Part shown: piece after piece, positions 54,076 through 62,608 of the stretch
Numbering within the stretch: position 1 is the first letter of the stretch
Layout: the number at the start of each line of letters is the position of its first letter
Assembly: GCF_012927265.1 (NCBI RefSeq)
Contig: NZ_JABBGF010000002.1
Location: 1 to 64,000, forward strand
Source of the DNA: Chryseobacterium cheonjiense
Lineage (GTDB): Bacteria; Bacteroidota; Bacteroidia; Flavobacteriales; Weeksellaceae
DNA length: 64,000 nucleotides
Reading direction: 5' to 3'
Notes under the pieces: generated by a model
Told to the model about the DNA's origin: nothing
The model's database searches: none
What the model saw: the letters and a program-made list of their open reading frames with translations, nothing else
Translations under genes and position numbers: made by a program

Positions 54076-55281
54076 TTATACTTTTTCAATCACCATCGCA
54101 TAGCCTTGTCCGACACCGATACAAAGCGTACACAATGCATATTTCTTATCCTGCTTCTGAAGTTCCATAGCCGCAGAACCAACGATTCTCGCTCCTGAAA
54201 CTCCAAGTGGATGACCAATCGCAATCGCTCCTCCGTTTGGATTCACTCTGGAATCATCATCTTTTAATCCCAAACTTCTGGTTACTGCCAAAGCCTGGGC
54301 TGCAAACGCTTCATTCAGTTCGATAATATCCATATCGTCTAATGAAAGATTTAGTCTTTTTAATAGCTTTTGAGTGGCTTCCACCGGTCCGATTCCCATA
54401 ATTCTTGGCTCAACACCAGCAACAGATGATCCTAAGATTTTAGCTTTTGGTTTTAAACCATATTTTTTTACGGCTTCTTCGCTTGCCAAAATTAAAGCTG
54501 CGGCTCCGTCATTCATTCCAGAGGCATTTCCTGCCGTTACGGTTCCTTCTTTCCTGAAAGCAGGACGAAGTTTTCCTAGTCCCTCCATGGAAGACGTTGG
54601 CTTAATAAATTCGTCTTTATCAAAAATTTTCGGTTCGCCTTTTTTCTGAGGAATTTCAACTTTTACAATTTCTTCTGCCAGTCTTCCGCTTTCCTGGGCT
54701 TTTGTCGCTTTCTGCTGTGACCAAAGAGCGAATTTATCCTGATCTTCACGACTGATGTTGTGGATATCCGCTAAATTCTCTGCAGTTTCCCCCATTCCGT
54801 CAACGCCGTACATTTCTTTCATTTTCGGGTTAATGAATCTCCATCCGAAAGTGGTATCAAACATCTGGCTGTCTCTTCCGAAAGCTGTACTTGGTTTTGA
54901 CATTACATAAGGAGAACGTGTCATATGCTCTACTCCGCCTGCGATATAAATTTCACCTTCTCCTGAAGCAATTGAACGGAAAGCATTTGCCACCGCAGAC
55001 ATTCCTGAAGCACACAATCTATTTACCGTTTCCCCTCCGATTTTGTAAGGAAGTCCGGCCAGTAAAAGCCCCATTCTGGCTACGTTTCTGTTATCTTCAC
55101 CTGCCTGGTTGGCACATCCGAAAATAACGTCCTCAATTTCATCCACAGGAACTTCAGGATTTCTTGCTACAATTTCTTTAATCACAATGGCAGCCAAATC
55201 ATCGGCTCTTACTTCTGAAAGTCCTCCCGACAATTTTGAGATCGGAGTTCTGATGTAATCTATAATGTATACGTTGTTCAT
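54076..55281 (-). CDS. paaJ: 3-oxoadipyl-CoA / acetyl-CoA thiolase
   Basis: Final beta-ketothiolase of phenylacetate breakdown, splitting 3-oxoadipyl-CoA to succinyl-CoA and acetyl-CoA. 401 residues with nucleophilic Cys in '[11 protein letters not shown]', '[14 protein letters not shown]' (catalytic His) and '[11 protein letters not shown]' (second Cys). The context makes PaaJ/PcaF the best reading. Confidence 0.92.
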   Translation of the reverse strand: MNNVYIIDYIRTPISKLSGGLSEVRADDLAAIVIKEIVARNPEVPVDEIEDVIFGCANQAGEDNRNVARMGLLLAGLPYKIGGETVNRLCASGMSAVANAFRSIASGEGEIYIAGGVEHMTRSPYVMSKPSTAFGRDSQMFDTTFGWRFINPKMKEMYGVDGMGETAENLADIHNISREDQDKFALWSQQKATKAQESGRLAEEIVKVEIPQKKGEPKIFDKDEFIKPTSSMEGLGKLRPAFRKEGTVTAGNASGMNDGAAALILASEEAVKKYGLKPKAKILGSSVAGVEPRIMGIGPVEATQKLLKRLNLSLDDMDIIELNEAFAAQALAVTRSLGLKDDDSRVNPNGGAIAIGHPLGVSGARIVGSAAMELQKQDKKYALCTLCIGVGQGYAMVIEKV

Positions 55282-55286
55282 TTTAC

Positions 55287-55380
55287 TTAATTTGAAAATG
55301 TGTTAATTTGGAAATTTGAGAATGAAATAAGACATAAAAAATAATTTTCAAATTGCCTCATTTCCAAATTTTCAAATTTA
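55287..55380. repeat. Intergenic hairpin repeat (AATTTGAAAA family), paaI-paaJ
   Basis: Long imperfect inverted repeat: AATTTGAAAATGTG, TTTGGAAATTTGAGAATG on the left and CATTTCCAAATTTTCAAATT on the right. A sister copy is at 58260-58340. Confidence 0.65.
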
Positions 55381-55791
55381 TAATTCTGTTACTTTTTTTC
55401 CTATTTTATAAACTGTTCCGACAAATTTTGCAACCAGTTCATCATTTTGATTGGTGATTTTAATGTCGTAAACAGCGGTTTTTCTGGTTTCGTTGACCAA
55501 AATGCTTTTTGCCCTGAAAGTATCGCCCTCTTTTCCCGCTTTCGTAAAATTGATGATACAGTTTAATGCAACGGCGGCGTCTCCGGAATTGTTGGAAGAA
55601 AAAGCCAGCGCCGAATCCGCAAAAGCAAAGGTTACGCCTCCGTGAACCGTTTTCAACCCGTTAATCATTTCTTTTTTAATGGGCATTTCTATTAAGCAAT
55701 AATTTTCTTTAACGTCAATCAGTCTGATATTCATCCATTGGGAAAAGAAATCCTGATCGAACATATATTCTGCAACCTGTCTCGGATTCAT
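55378..55791 (-). CDS. paaI: Hydroxyphenylacetyl-CoA thioesterase
   Basis: 137-residue hotdog-fold thioesterase. The signature 'GLKTVHGGVTFAFADSALAF' has the conserved HGG and acidic residue. It frees CoA from dead-end ring-hydroxylated intermediates. Its start is one base after the stop of the 55793 gene. Confidence 0.92.
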   Translation of the reverse strand: MNPRQVAEYMFDQDFFSQWMNIRLIDVKENYCLIEMPIKKEMINGLKTVHGGVTFAFADSALAFSSNNSGDAAVALNCIINFTKAGKEGDTFRAKSILVNETRKTAVYDIKITNQNDELVAKFVGTVYKIGKKVTEL

Positions 55792-55792
55792 T

Positions 55793-56107
55793 TTAATTTA
55801 TGCTTGTTATTTTTTCATATAATTCGTCGGCCAACCGGTCATAAATACTCATGGTCTTACCGAGAATGATCTGTCCGTATGAAAGATTTTCTGAATTTGA
55901 TAATTTTTCTGCCTGATAAAAAGCACTCAGATCAATTCCTTCTTCATTGGCAATTCTCTTAATAAGTTCCTTATATTTTTCATTGAATTTGCCTAATAAT
56001 TCAAGCTTTTCATGATAGTCATTTATCAAAGAAAGTTCCTGAACAATGTATTCTTTTTCAATATTCAGTCTTGTTTCCAGTTCGGCTCTGAATCCGTCTA
56101 TATTCAT
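55793..56107 (-). CDS. Small helical protein in the paa operon, unknown function
   Basis: 104 residues, almost wholly helical, Glu/Leu-rich with no signal or membrane segment ('EYIVQELSLINDYHEKLELL'). I do not recognise it. Its tight placement directly before paaI suggests a role linked to the pathway or a passenger gene. Confidence 0.6.
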   Translation of the reverse strand: MNIDGFRAELETRLNIEKEYIVQELSLINDYHEKLELLGKFNEKYKELIKRIANEEGIDLSAFYQAEKLSNSENLSYGQIILGKTMSIYDRLADELYEKITSIN

Positions 56108-56120
56108 TTTTAATTTAATA

Positions 56121-56217
56121 ATTTAACAATGCAACAGTTTACCAAGAGAGATTCTTCGCTTTGCTCAGAATAACAAATAAATTGCTAGATTGTTAGATTG
56201 GTATATTGTTACATTTT
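56121..56217. repeat. Intergenic hairpin repeat (AACAATGTA family), downstream of paaH
   Basis: TAACAATGCAACAGTTTACC on the left, TTGGTATATTGTTACATTTT on the right; the middle holds GATTCTTCGCTTTGCTCAGA, another recurrent-looking phrase. Confidence 0.55.
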
Positions 56218-57342
56218 ACAAAGCAACGGACTTTGTCTGTATCTTTCTTCCTGATATTCTTCGTACAGATTCTGCAGAGTTTCGGAGATTTTGGAATATC
56301 CGATTTCTTTTCCCCAGGCTAATAATCCTTTAGGATAATTTACCCCTTTCTGCATTGCCAGTTCCAGATCTTCATCATTTGCCACGCCTAATCTTTTTGC
56401 TTCTACAGCTTCATTAATCAACATAGAAATAATTCTCATGAATATTTGCTGATAAAGCGCTTCATCTTTCACAGGTTCTACTTTGACAGCTCCCTCCGAA
56501 TAATCGTAAAATCCTTTTCCTGTTTTTCTTCCATGAAGTTTTGCCTCTGACATTCTTTGCTGAAGAAGGGAAGGTTTGTATTTCGGATCGTAGAAATATT
56601 CGTTGTAAACTGTTTTAGTTACCGAGAAATTTACGTCAACACCGATTAAATCCATCAGCTCAAACGGTCCCATTCTGAAGTTCCCCATGGTTTTCATCGC
56701 TTCATCCACCTGTTCTACCGTTGCGATGTTTTCTTCAACAATTCTTAGCGCTTCACCGTAGTAAGGACGCGCAATTCTGTTGACGATAAATCCGGGAATA
56801 TCTTTTGCGATAACAGGAGTTTTCCCCCAGTCTTTCATCAGATTATAGATTTTTTCCGCTAAAGATTTTTCTGTTAATAAGGATGGAATAACTTCAACTA
56901 AAGGCATCAAAGGAGCCGGATTGAAGAAGTGAATTCCGATGAAACGCTCCGGCTTCTGTAATTCTGCACCGAGAGAGGTGATGGAAATGGATGATGTATT
57001 GGAACCGATGACACAGCTTTCTGAAACGTGTTTCTCTAATTCTGTGAAAACTTTGGTTTTGATTTCTTTGTTTTCGATAATGGCTTCAATGATCAATTCG
57101 CAATCTTTGAAATCTTTTAATTCTGTAGCGATGGAAATATTGGCTAAAATTTCAGTCATTTTCTCTGCTGAAATTTTCTGTTTGTCGACCAATCTGGTCA
57201 GTGTTTTTTCCAATCCTACGGTTGCCGTTTCTACCTGTTTTGCATTCGCATCATAAATCCAGACTTTGCATCCGTTCGTTGCGGCTACTTGTGCAATGCC
57301 GATTCCCATTGTTCCGGCACCGATAATTCCTACATTCTTCAT
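56209..57342 (-). CDS. paaH: 3-hydroxyacyl-CoA dehydrogenase of phenylacetate degradation
   Basis: NAD-dependent oxidation of 3-hydroxyadipyl-CoA. 377 residues: Rossmann motif 'GIIGAGTMGIGIAQVAA', catalytic His in 'FIGIHFFNPAPLMPLVEVI', and two 3HCDH C-terminal modules (the second shorter), giving a length between one-module HBDH (about 280) and E. coli PaaH (475). Confidence 0.92.
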   Translation of the reverse strand: MKNVGIIGAGTMGIGIAQVAATNGCKVWIYDANAKQVETATVGLEKTLTRLVDKQKISAEKMTEILANISIATELKDFKDCELIIEAIIENKEIKTKVFTELEKHVSESCVIGSNTSSISITSLGAELQKPERFIGIHFFNPAPLMPLVEVIPSLLTEKSLAEKIYNLMKDWGKTPVIAKDIPGFIVNRIARPYYGEALRIVEENIATVEQVDEAMKTMGNFRMGPFELMDLIGVDVNFSVTKTVYNEYFYDPKYKPSLLQQRMSEAKLHGRKTGKGFYDYSEGAVKVEPVKDEALYQQIFMRIISMLINEAVEAKRLGVANDEDLELAMQKGVNYPKGLLAWGKEIGYSKISETLQNLYEEYQEERYRQSPLLCKM

Positions 57343-57349
57343 GTTTTAT

Positions 57350-57437
57350 AATGTAACAATGTAACAATGTAGCAGTTTACCAATGTAAAAAAATTTTGTT
57401 CATTGTTACATTGCCAGCTTACTACATTGTTATATTA
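57350..57437. repeat. Intergenic hairpin repeat (AACAATGTA family), paaG-paaH
   Basis: TAACAATGTAACAATGTAGC left and CATTGTTACATTGCC...CTACATTGTTATATT right; the arms pair over most of their length. Confidence 0.65.
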
Positions 57438-57441
57438 ATTC

Positions 57442-58242
57442 TTATTTTCCTTTATAATCAGGTTTTCTTTTCTGTAAAAAGGCACTTACTCCTTCTCTAA
57501 AATCTTCTGTCTCTGCTGCTTCCTGCTGTAAATCTGCTTCTAATTCCAGCTGCTCTTTCAACGTATTGTTGTAGGAGTTAGCGAAGGCTTTTTTGGTAAG
57601 TTTAATAGCTGCCGTCGGCATATTCGCCATTTTTTCAAGAATTTCCATTGATTTTGGGACAAATTCTTCTTCACTGAAAACTTCTGCTACCAAACCGTAT
57701 GATTTTGCTTCCTCTGCCGATAATTTTTTTCCTGTAAATGCTAAATAGTTGGCCAGTTGTCTTCCCATTAACTTGGGCAAGAAATAAGTTCCTCCTGTAT
57801 CAGGAATTAATCCGATATTCGAAAATGCCTGAGCAAAGTATGATTTGTCAGCCGCTAGAACGAAATCAGAAATTAACGCAAGCATCGCTCCTGCTCCTAC
57901 TGCGGGACCATTAACCAAAGCCACTACAGGCTTTCTGCAACGTGTAATCTCCATAACCAGTGGGTTGTAATAATCGGTTACGATTTTTCTGATAATGTCA
58001 TTATCATGATGCTCATTTCCCTGTACAAAAGCGTCATCCAGATTCTGACCGGAACAAAAAGCTCTTCCTCTTCCTGAAATGGCTACACATCTTACCGTGC
58101 TGTCTTCGCTGCATTCTTTGATGAAATCTCTAAGATCTGCTAAAGAAGGCTTGGTAAGTGCATTCATCGTGTCAGGCTGGTTGAGATAAGCGATTTTAAG
58201 CTTTCCTTCAAAATGGGTCTCAATATCGAGTTGTGTATACAT
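57442..58242 (-). CDS. paaG: Crotonase of the paa pathway (epoxyphenylacetyl-CoA isomerase type)
   Basis: 266-residue crotonase with oxyanion-hole motifs 'AFCSGQNLDDA' and 'GPAVGAGAMLALISDF'. The C-terminus 'REGVSAFLQKRKPDYKG' is characteristic of PaaG-like enzymes. It should isomerise the ring epoxide to oxepin-CoA. A PaaF role cannot be wholly excluded. Confidence 0.88.
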   Translation of the reverse strand: MYTQLDIETHFEGKLKIAYLNQPDTMNALTKPSLADLRDFIKECSEDSTVRCVAISGRGRAFCSGQNLDDAFVQGNEHHDNDIIRKIVTDYYNPLVMEITRCRKPVVALVNGPAVGAGAMLALISDFVLAADKSYFAQAFSNIGLIPDTGGTYFLPKLMGRQLANYLAFTGKKLSAEEAKSYGLVAEVFSEEEFVPKSMEILEKMANMPTAAIKLTKKAFANSYNNTLKEQLELEADLQQEAAETEDFREGVSAFLQKRKPDYKGK

Positions 58243-58259
58243 AGTTTATAATTTTTTAA

Positions 58260-58340
58260 TTTGAAAGTTAGACAATTTGAAAATTTTAGTTCACCACTAA
58301 TTTACTCATTTTCAAATTAGCACATTTTCAAATTGTTTAG
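58260..58340. repeat. Intergenic hairpin repeat (AATTTGAAAA family), paaD-paaG
   Basis: AATTTGAAAGTTAGACAATT left; ATTTTCAAATTAGCACATTT right. Same family as 55287-55380. Confidence 0.65.
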
Positions 58341-58801
58341 TGACATTTAAAATAGTCAAAAGGTTCTAAACAGTCTAAACATTGGTAAGAAGCCTTGCAT
58401 AAAGTTGATCCGAACCTGCTGATCTGTTTTGAGTTCATAGAACCGCAGCGAGGGCATTTTTTTGGTTTGCCAATATGATGCTCATCTGCTCCTTTTTCTG
58501 GAGGTGTAATTCCGTAGACGCGAAGTTTTTCTCTTGCTTCATCCGTAAGCCAGTCTGTTGTCCAGATCGGAAACATTTTGGTCGTTACTTTTGCCTCCCA
58601 GCCGTTTTCCTTCATGATCTTGATGATGTCTTCCTCAATGGTAAACATGGCGGGACATGCAGAATAGGTCGGCGTAATCGTTACTTCACAGGATTTTTCA
58701 CCTGTAATTTTCGCTTCTCTTACAATGCCTAATTCCACGATATTGATCACAGGAATTTCCGGATCGGGAACGAATTCTAATATTTCTAAAGGATTTTTCA
58801 A
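58337..58801 (-). CDS. paaD: Phenylacetyl-CoA epoxidase subunit PaaD
   Basis: Accessory MIP18/DUF59-type protein for assembling the epoxidase. 154 residues: DUF59 domain ('PDPEIPVINIVELGIV', 'PTYSACPAMFTIEEDI') and a C-terminal zinc-ribbon-like tail ('CPRCGSMNSKQ', 'CLDCLEPFDYFKCH') as in PaaD. Confidence 0.94.
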   Translation of the reverse strand: MKNPLEILEFVPDPEIPVINIVELGIVREAKITGEKSCEVTITPTYSACPAMFTIEEDIIKIMKENGWEAKVTTKMFPIWTTDWLTDEAREKLRVYGITPPEKGADEHHIGKPKKCPRCGSMNSKQISRFGSTLCKASYQCLDCLEPFDYFKCH

Positions 58802-58812
58802 TTTTAAATCTA

Positions 58813-58880
58813 ATAATTTAACAATGTATCATTGTAACAATATTGTTAAATTGTTAAATTGACACATTGGTATATTAAAA
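58813..58880. repeat. Intergenic hairpin repeat (AACAATGTA family), paaC-paaD
   Basis: TAACAATGTATCATTGTAAC left; ATTGTTAAATTGTTAAATTG and GGTATATTAAAATATTA right. Confidence 0.6.
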
Positions 58881-58882
58881 TA

Positions 58883-59632
58883 TTACCACGTACAACCCGG
58901 ATACGCTCTTTGCATATACTGCAATTCACAAAGCATATATCCAAAATATTCTGTATGATAACCTGTTCTTGATTTTGGCTGCATGAAAGGATTTGTTGGA
59001 TACTCCAACCCGAAATCTGCAAAATCTTTCTGCGTGATTGCCAGAAATTCTTCATAAAGAACATCTGCATTCGGAGCAATATTTAAAGCGATCAGATCTT
59101 CTTCCCCTTCTGTTTTTGCAAATAGACCTTTGGTATATTCCCAGATATTGTCAATGGCTTTTACCAAACGGGTTCTGCTTTCTTCCGTTCCCTGAGCAAA
59201 AATTTTCATCCAGGATGCAGCATGGGTGTAATGGTATCTTACCTCTTTTAAGGACTTTTGGGCAATGGCTGCCAGTTCTTCGTTTGCAGAATTGGACAAT
59301 GCTTCATACATCAGTTTCTGGTACACCGCAAAAACGTACACTTTTAGAATTGTTTGGGCATAATCTTCATTGGGAAGTTCTACCCAGTGAGCATTCACAT
59401 ATTCGTGCTCGTATCTTAAAAATGCCAAATCATCTTCACTCTTACCATCATCGATTACTCTGGAAGCATAAACATAAAAGTTATTCGCCTGTCCGAGTTC
59501 ATCCAATGCGATATTCGTCAATGCAATATCTTCCTCCAGATAAGGACCTTCACCGCACCACGCAGACAAACGCTGTCCCATAATGAAACTATCGTCTGCG
59601 AGTTTTAATAAATAATTGTATAATGGGTTCAT
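58883..59632 (-). CDS. paaC: Phenylacetyl-CoA epoxidase subunit PaaC
   Basis: Structural ferritin-fold partner of PaaA. 249 residues from the ATG at 59632 ('MNPLYNYLLKLADDSFIMGQ'); the longer frame to 59671 runs into a repeat-like intergenic sequence. Motifs include 'DIALTNIALDELGQANNFYV' and 'VRYHYTHAASWMKIFAQGTE'. Confidence 0.94.
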   Translation of the reverse strand: MNPLYNYLLKLADDSFIMGQRLSAWCGEGPYLEEDIALTNIALDELGQANNFYVYASRVIDDGKSEDDLAFLRYEHEYVNAHWVELPNEDYAQTILKVYVFAVYQKLMYEALSNSANEELAAIAQKSLKEVRYHYTHAASWMKIFAQGTEESRTRLVKAIDNIWEYTKGLFAKTEGEEDLIALNIAPNADVLYEEFLAITQKDFADFGLEYPTNPFMQPKSRTGYHTEYFGYMLCELQYMQRAYPGCTW

Positions 59633-59701
59633 TATTTTAACTTTTGGCTTTTGGCGTCTAGCTTTTAGCAAATTGCAAGAAGCTAACAGCCAATCGCTGT
59701 T
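59633..59701. repeat. Intergenic repeat (GCTTTTAGC type) between paaB and paaC
   Basis: Short iterated phrases CTTTTGGCTTTTGGC, GCTTTTAGC and their complement-like GAAGCTAACAGCC make an imperfect hairpin unlike the two other families. It supports the later PaaC start. Confidence 0.5.
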
Positions 59702-59983
59702 TTACATATTTTTTACATCATTCGGAATTTCGTAAAAAGTCGGGTGACGGTATAGTTTGTCATCAGCCGGATCGAAGAATGCTTCTTTATCCACTCCTTC
59801 CGAAGTCACAATATATTTACTTGGAACTACCCAAACTGATGTTCCTTCTTTTCTTCTTGTATAAACGTCTCTTGCATTCTGCAAAGCCATTTCCGCAGTC
59901 GGGGCCTGTACTATTCCAACGTGTTTGTGAGATAATCCCGGTTTAGTCTGTATAAACACTTCCCACACATCTAAATTTGCCAT
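59702..59983 (-). CDS. paaB: Phenylacetyl-CoA epoxidase subunit PaaB
   Basis: Small connecting subunit of the epoxidase, 93 residues from the ATG at 59983 ('MANLDVWEVFIQTKPGLSHK'). 'HVGIVQAPTAEMALQNARDV' and 'TRRKEGTSVWVV' are typical. The length matches E. coli PaaB (95). Confidence 0.95.
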   Translation of the reverse strand: MANLDVWEVFIQTKPGLSHKHVGIVQAPTAEMALQNARDVYTRRKEGTSVWVVPSKYIVTSEGVDKEAFFDPADDKLYRHPTFYEIPNDVKNM

Positions 59984-60005
59984 AGTCAAATTTTAATTTT
60001 AAATT

Positions 60006-60407
60006 TTAATCATTTATAGCATACCAATTATTTTGGAGCTTAAAATCATTTCCACCATTTTTTACATTTTCATCAAGTTGTTTTATTAAACCCTCTTGAG
60101 TTGTATAAATTATTGCTGAATAATGATCTATAACTCCTCTATCAGTATAAAAAGTTATTTTCAAATCATTTTTATCTTTTAAATTTCCTTTAATATCAAA
60201 AGTTTTATCATAAGAAAAATTTAAATCTTCAGGAATTAAATTTTCTCCCTCTTCAAATTTTTCAGGATTTAAAAGAACTCTATCTACAATATCTTGTAAA
60301 TTTTCCTTGTTATCTTCCCAAACTTCTGGATTTGATTGAGATCCATTTGGTAGAAAACATGAACTGCATAAAACTGCAAACAAAAATGTTTGAAATATAG
60401 CTTTCAC
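60006..60407 (-). CDS. Lipoprotein inserted between paaA and paaB, unknown function
   Basis: 133-residue lipoprotein with lipobox-like 'FAVLCSSCFLP' and a soluble Asn/Asp/Lys-rich domain ('GNLKDKNDLKITFYTDRGVI'). It belongs to no paa family. The DNA is visibly more AT-rich than the neighbouring paa genes, which suggests a later insertion. It begins 4 bases after the paaA stop. Confidence 0.7.
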   Translation of the reverse strand: MKAIFQTFLFAVLCSSCFLPNGSQSNPEVWEDNKENLQDIVDRVLLNPEKFEEGENLIPEDLNFSYDKTFDIKGNLKDKNDLKITFYTDRGVIDHYSAIIYTTQEGLIKQLDENVKNGGNDFKLQNNWYAIND

Positions 60408-60411
60408 AAGT

Positions 60412-61356
60412 TTATATTACTTCTTTTTGTTGTTTTTCAGCAAACGCTGCCGCAGCTTCTTTTACCCAGGAATTTTCTCGTTGGGCTTTTCTCTTGGTTT
60501 CGATTCGTTTTTTATTACACGGTCCGTTCCCTTTCAGGATTTCCATGAATTCATCCCAAGGAAGCTGTCCGAAATCGTAATGTTGTCTTTCTTCGTTCCA
60601 TTTCAGATCCGGGTCAGGAATTGTTAATCCTAAAAACTCAGCCTGAGCAACCGTAACATCGATGAATCTCTGACGAAGACTATCGTTGCTTTCTCTTTTC
60701 ACTCTGTAATTCATAGAGATCTTAGAGTTTGGCGAACTGTCATCGTTAGGTCCGAACATCATTAAAGCCGGCCACCAGAAACGGTTTAACGAAGCCTGAG
60801 CCATTTCTTTCTGCTGTTTTGTACCACGGCAAAGCGCCATTAAAATCTCATACCCTTGTCTTTGATGGAAAGATTCTTCCTTACAGATTTTCACCATCGC
60901 TCTGGAATAAGGGCCGTAAGAATTTCCCATCAGCATTACCTGATTCATAATTGCCGCTCCGTCTACCAGCCAGCCGATGGCACCGATATCTGCCCAACTT
61001 AACGTCGGATAATTAAAGATGCTTGAATATTTTGCTTTTCCTGAAAGCATATCTTCATATGTTGCGTCCCTGTCTGCTCTTACGGTTCCGTCACCTAAAG
61101 TTTCGGTTGCAGAATAAAGGTACAGACCATGACCAGCCTCATCCTGAACTTTGGCCAAAAGCGCCATTTTTCTTCTCAGTGAAGGTGCTCTGGAAATCCA
61201 GTTGGCTTCCGGCAGCATTCCTACAATTTCGGAATGGGCGTGCTGTGAGATCTGACGAACCAATAATTTCCTGTAATCGTCAGGCATTACATCTTTTGGT
61301 TCTACTTTATTTTCTTCGTGTACGTACTGTACAAATTTTTCAATATCTATTTCCAT
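60412..61356 (-). CDS. paaA: Phenylacetyl-CoA epoxidase catalytic subunit PaaA
   Basis: Di-iron oxygenase subunit that epoxidises the aromatic ring. 314 residues from the ATG at 61356 ('[20 protein letters not shown]'); the 31-residue upstream extension is repeat DNA. Metal ligands fall in '[19 protein letters not shown]' (ExxH) and '[17 protein letters not shown]' (ExxH). Confidence 0.96.
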   Translation of the reverse strand: MEIDIEKFVQYVHEENKVEPKDVMPDDYRKLLVRQISQHAHSEIVGMLPEANWISRAPSLRRKMALLAKVQDEAGHGLYLYSATETLGDGTVRADRDATYEDMLSGKAKYSSIFNYPTLSWADIGAIGWLVDGAAIMNQVMLMGNSYGPYSRAMVKICKEESFHQRQGYEILMALCRGTKQQKEMAQASLNRFWWPALMMFGPNDDSSPNSKISMNYRVKRESNDSLRQRFIDVTVAQAEFLGLTIPDPDLKWNEERQHYDFGQLPWDEFMEILKGNGPCNKKRIETKRKAQRENSWVKEAAAAFAEKQQKEVI

Positions 61357-61380
61357 TTTGTAATATTTAAAATGAAGGTA

Positions 61381-61489
61381 AATTTTAACGCAAAGTTCGC
61401 TAAGATTTATTTTACCACTAACTGCTTTTAAGTTCGCTAAGGCATTCACTTAGCCAAGTCCAAAAAGTTTTAGAGCTAAATCTTATCAT
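61381..61489. repeat. Intergenic repeat (GTTCGCTAAG type) upstream of paaA
   Basis: The phrase AAGTTCGCTAAG occurs twice (near 61392 and 61431) with a diverged complement CACTTAGCC-type segment. It supports rejecting the longer PaaA frame. Confidence 0.5.
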
Positions 61490-61522
61490 TTACATTGGTA
61501 AATTGTTACATTGTTATATTAA

Positions 61523-62608
61523 TTACACATCATAATTCAGCATCACCACATTCGTTGTAGGGTGACATTGGCAGGTAAGAACGTAACCTCTGGCTACTTC
61601 TTCTTCGGTAAGCGCGTAGTTTTTCTCCATGAAAACTTCTCCTTCCAAAACTTCGGCTTTACACGTACAGCACACTCCTCCTTTACATGCAAAAGGTACA
61701 GGAAGATTGTCTTTCAATGCTTTATCTAAGATACTTTCTTTTTTTGAATTCAGATGGAATGAATATTCATCATCATCAATGATTACCGTCACCATACTTT
61801 CGATATTGGCAATGGCTTTGAATTCATCACTCATTTCCTCCGTGTTTTCTTCATCGGGAGCAGTGAAATATTCAAATAAAACCTGTATAGCAGGTACTTT
61901 TTTATCTTTCTTTAAATAATCTGCGATGCCTTTAATCATTTCTGAAGGACCGCAAATGAAATACGTTGCTTCTTTTACATTGATATCAGCATATCTTTCA
62001 AACAACAGCTCGAGTTTGTCCGGACAGATTCTTCCTTCAAAAAGCGGATCTTCATGTTTCTCGCGGCTTACCAGATACACTACTTTCAGTCTTCCGTTGA
62101 ATTGTTCTACCAATTTATCAATTTCTGCTCTTTTCATTACATGATTCATACTTCTGTTGCTGTAGAACAGATATGCATTGGAAAGAGGCTCCTGGTAAAG
62201 GCTTTCTTTAATATTGGACAACACCGGGGAAATTCCGCTTCCTGCAGCAAGGCCGATATACGTTTTAACGTTTGTAGGATGATAAGAAGTGTTGAAACCA
62301 CCCATCGGAGGCATCACTTCAAGCACCTCGTCCATGTGAAGATGTTCGTTGAAATAACCTGAGACTTTCCCGCCTTCCAATAATTTCACCAATACTTCCA
62401 GCGTATTGCTTTTTTCACTCGGCGCATTGCAGATAGAATAAGAACGTCTCTCTTCGTTTCCGTTGATCATCATCCGGAAATTGAGATACTGCCCCTGCTT
62501 GAACCTGAATTTATCTTTTAGTTCTTCAGGAACTTCAACGGCTACATTAACTGCGTCGTTGGTATCTTTCTGAACTTTTACCGTTTTTAGTTTATAAAAT
62601 GAATTCAT
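61523..62608 (-). CDS. paaE: Phenylacetyl-CoA epoxidase reductase PaaE
   Basis: Electron donor to PaaA. 361 residues: FAD/NAD(P) ferredoxin-reductase module ('NGNEERRSYSICNAPSEKSN', 'TYIGLAAGSGISPVLSNIKE', 'TYFICGPSEMI') and a C-terminal plant-type 2Fe-2S domain ('CKGGVCCTCKAEVLEGEV', 'LTCQCHP'). It overlaps the paaK stop by 4 bases. Confidence 0.95.
   Translation of the reverse strand: MNSFYKLKTVKVQKDTNDAVNVAVEVPEELKDKFRFKQGQYLNFRMMINGNEERRSYSICNAPSEKSNTLEVLVKLLEGGKVSGYFNEHLHMDEVLEVMPPMGGFNTSYHPTNVKTYIGLAAGSGISPVLSNIKESLYQEPLSNAYLFYSNRSMNHVMKRAEIDKLVEQFNGRLKVVYLVSREKHEDPLFEGRICPDKLELLFERYADINVKEATYFICGPSEMIKGIADYLKKDKKVPAIQVLFEYFTAPDEENTEEMSDEFKAIANIESMVTVIIDDDEYSFHLNSKKESILDKALKDNLPVPFACKGGVCCTCKAEVLEGEVFMEKNYALTEEEVARGYVLTCQCHPTTNVVMLNYDV

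Noticed and set aside
50893..61521. CRISPR-like array in the paa intergenic regions
   Set aside because: Repeats are inexact, palindromic, variably spaced and separated by genes; no cas genes are present.
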